A DNA stretch of 64,000 bases from the NCBI RefSeq assembly GCF_025144145.1, contig NZ_CP083546.1:2496501-2560500 (forward strand). Direction: 5' to 3'. Every line of letters starts with the position of its first letter. Position 1 is the stretch's first letter. Made by a program: the position numbers and the translations under genes. Below the pieces are notes generated by a model. The model was given only the letters and a program-made list of their open reading frames with translations, did no database searches and was not told the origin of the DNA. Of this stretch, positions 62,471 to 64,000 are shown piece by piece. This DNA comes from Leisingera sp. M658 (lineage in GTDB: Bacteria; Pseudomonadota; Alphaproteobacteria; Rhodobacterales; Rhodobacteraceae).

Positions 62471-63508
62471 ATGAGCACGGCAAGATTGACAATCAACCTG
62501 GATGCGCTGGTCACCAACTGGCGGAATCTGGATGCGCTGACCACCTGCGAAACCGCAGCTGTGGTCAAGGCGAACGGCTATGGCCTGGATGCGGGCCGCG
62601 TCGGCAAGGCACTGGCCAAGGCGGGCGCGCGCAATTTCTTTGTGGCGGCAGCGGAAGAAGGCGGCGCGCTGCGGCGCGCACTTGGCCCCGGCCCCGGCAT
62701 TTCGGTGTTTTCCGGCCATATGGCGGGCGACACCAAGCTGCTGAAGGATTTTCAGCTGACACCGATGCTGAACTCGCTGGACCAGATGCTGCGCCATTTC
62801 GAGGCGCTGCCGGGGCATCCGTTCGGGGTGCAGCTGGACAGCGGCATGAACCGGCTGGGAATGGAGCACAGCGAATGGGCCGCAGTGGCCGAGATCGCCC
62901 TGGGCCAGAATCCGGTGCTGCTGATGTCGCATCTGGCCTGCGCCGATGAGCCCGGCCACGCGATGAACGCGCAGCAGCTGCAGACCTTCCGCGATATGAC
63001 CGACGGGCTGGAAATCCCCCGCTCGCTGGCCGCGACCGGCGGCATGCTGCTGGGGCCGGAATACCATTTCGACCTTTGCCGCCCCGGTATCGGGCTTTAT
63101 GGCGGGCTGCCGTTCACGGACGCACTGCCGGTGGTGCAGCTGGACCTGCCGGTCATTCAGCTGCGCGATCTGAAACCGGGTGAGACTGCCGGTTACGGCA
63201 ACAGCTGGACCGCCCAGCGTCCCAGCCGCATCGCCACCGTCGCCGCGGGCTATGCCGACGGTTTGCACCGGGCGATGGGCAATGGCGGCATCCAGGTCTT
63301 TGCAGGCCGCACCCCCTGCCCCGTGGTAGGCCGGGTCTCGATGGATCTGATCACTGTGGACGTGACCGACCTGGCTGAGGTGCCTGAGGCGCTGTCGATC
63401 CTCAATGAGCAGCAAACCGTGGATCGGCTGGCCGATGCGGCCGGCACCATCGGCTATGAGATCCTGACCTCTACCGGTCACCGCTATGCACGGACATATC
63501 AGGGATGA
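62471..63508 (+). CDS. alr: Alanine racemase
   Basis: PLP enzyme making D-alanine for peptidoglycan; 345 residues. The PLP lysine lies in [14 protein letters not shown], other motifs are [55 protein letters not shown] (catalytic tyrosine downstream of it in the family) and [16 protein letters not shown]. The protein is at the short end for the family (usually 350-370). ATGA overlap with the mlaE start. Confidence 0.95.
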   Translation: MSTARLTINLDALVTNWRNLDALTTCETAAVVKANGYGLDAGRVGKALAKAGARNFFVAAAEEGGALRRALGPGPGISVFSGHMAGDTKLLKDFQLTPMLNSLDQMLRHFEALPGHPFGVQLDSGMNRLGMEHSEWAAVAEIALGQNPVLLMSHLACADEPGHAMNAQQLQTFRDMTDGLEIPRSLAATGGMLLGPEYHFDLCRPGIGLYGGLPFTDALPVVQLDLPVIQLRDLKPGETAGYGNSWTAQRPSRIATVAAGYADGLHRAMGNGGIQVFAGRTPCPVVGRVSMDLITVDVTDLAEVPEALSILNEQQTVDRLADAAGTIGYEILTSTGHRYARTYQG

Positions 63509-64000
63509 ACCCGATTGCTTTTCTGGCCCGGCTGGGCCGCGCAGCCCTGGCCGGGCTGGCCGCTGTTGGCCGCGCAGCACTATTTGCGCTGCGGGCCTTC
63601 AGCCATATGGTCCGCCCGCCCTATTACCCGCGCGAGCTGCTGAATGCGCTGTTGAACATCGGCTGGCTGTCGCTGCCGGTTGTGGGCCTGACCGCGGTCT
63701 TCACCGGCGGCGCGCTGGCGCTGCAGATCTATGCCGGCGGCGCGCGCTTTAATGCCGAGGCGGTGGTGCCGCAAATCGTTGCCATCGGCATGGTGCGCGA
63801 GCTGGGCCCGGTGCTGGTCGGGCTGATGATCGCGGCGCGGGTGACCTCGTCGATTGCGGCGGAGATCGCCACCATGAAGGTGACCGAGCAGATCGACGCG
63901 CTGGTGACGCTGTCGACCCATCCGATGAAATACCTGGTGGCACCGCGGGTGCTGGCGGCCCTGATCACCGTGCCGGTGCTGGTCGGCGTCGGCGACATCA
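63505..64000 (+). CDS. mlaE: MlaE-like ABC transporter permease (3' end cut by window edge)
   Basis: The inner-membrane permease of the phospholipid-trafficking (Mla/Ttg2-type) ABC system. About 165 N-terminal residues are present, continuing to the right edge. Amphipathic start ([20 protein letters not shown]), then [23 protein letters not shown], the conserved [27 protein letters not shown] and [20 protein letters not shown], where E and I motifs fit MlaE. It overlaps alr by four bases, so it is translated from the same mRNA. Confidence 0.93.
   Translation, partial: MNPIAFLARLGRAALAGLAAVGRAALFALRAFSHMVRPPYYPRELLNALLNIGWLSLPVVGLTAVFTGGALALQIYAGGARFNAEAVVPQIVAIGMVRELGPVLVGLMIAARVTSSIAAEIATMKVTEQIDALVTLSTHPMKYLVAPRVLAALITVPVLVGVGDI

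Overview
The window is a gene-dense, GC-rich bacterial chromosome segment. Gene content and order point to an alphaproteobacterium of the Rhodobacteraceae (Roseobacter group, Phaeobacter/Leisingera/Ruegeria-like). The evidence is a 407-residue Rhodobacter-type 5-aminolevulinate synthase preceded by an FNR-like box, TRAP dicarboxylate transport with DctB/DctD, a form II cox (CO-dehydrogenase-like) cluster, assimilatory APS reductase with DUF2849/DUF934 partners, and the pyrC/pyrE/dnaB/alr/mlaE neighbourhood. There is no rRNA operon, CRISPR array or insertion sequence. The genus is inferred from recollection of gene order and was not computed.

Layout. 1-8.6 kb: aminotransferase (cut by the left edge), M48 protease, DsbA-like thioredoxin, ispG, a RodZ-like protein, hemA and an M20 dipeptidase. 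8.6-12 kb: a decayed secreted-protein gene, two small genes, three tandem tRNA-Asp, tRNA-Val(TAC), a histidine phosphatase, and tRNA-Val(CAC) directly behind an HU-like gene. 12.5-26.7 kb: Lrp regulator/amino-acid dehydrogenase pair, lon, rsgA, tgt, a RimK-type ligase, SPFH/NfeD pair, outer-membrane barrel, sufT, a phosphodiesterase, sufA and tpiA. 26.7-33.6 kb: complete TRAP system (dctPQM) with its two-component regulator dctBD. 33.6-40.6 kb: an orphan P450, then an Lrp regulator divergent from a sulfite-reduction operon (cobA, DUF2849, cysI, cysH, DUF934) and a ferredoxin-NADP reductase. 40.7-43.6 kb: unknown gene, alanine-rich anchored protein, infC with a non-canonical start, mini chemoreceptor-like protein. 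43.6-53.2 kb: form II cox cluster (coxD, coxE, xdhC, moeA-like, coxS, coxL, coxM) with a YeeE/YedE sulfur-transport pair inside it. 53.5-64 kb: glycosyltransferase, an unknown alpha/beta-hydrolase-like protein, pyrC, two RTX genes, pyrE, dnaB, alr and mlaE (cut by the right edge).

Systems of most interest. (1) The YeeE/YedE pair has its own leader with two ATTC-N8-GAAT dyads flanking a perfect TTGAT-N4-ATCAA box, and its own terminator, so it looks like an independently sulfide- and oxygen-controlled unit inside the molybdenum hydroxylase cluster. (2) The DctD-like regulator has lost the Walker A lysine and the GAFTGA loop needed for sigma-54 work, and two perfect dyads upstream of dctP sit next to a TTGACG element, suggesting sigma-70-type activation. 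(3) Two RTX proteins with a related N-terminal module lie between pyrC and pyrE. (4) Two perfect 26-bp palindromes overlap by three bases directly after tpiA.

All calls come from reading sequence and translations. No database search, alignment or structure prediction was run, so family names rest on recognised motifs and regulatory sites are motif matches only.
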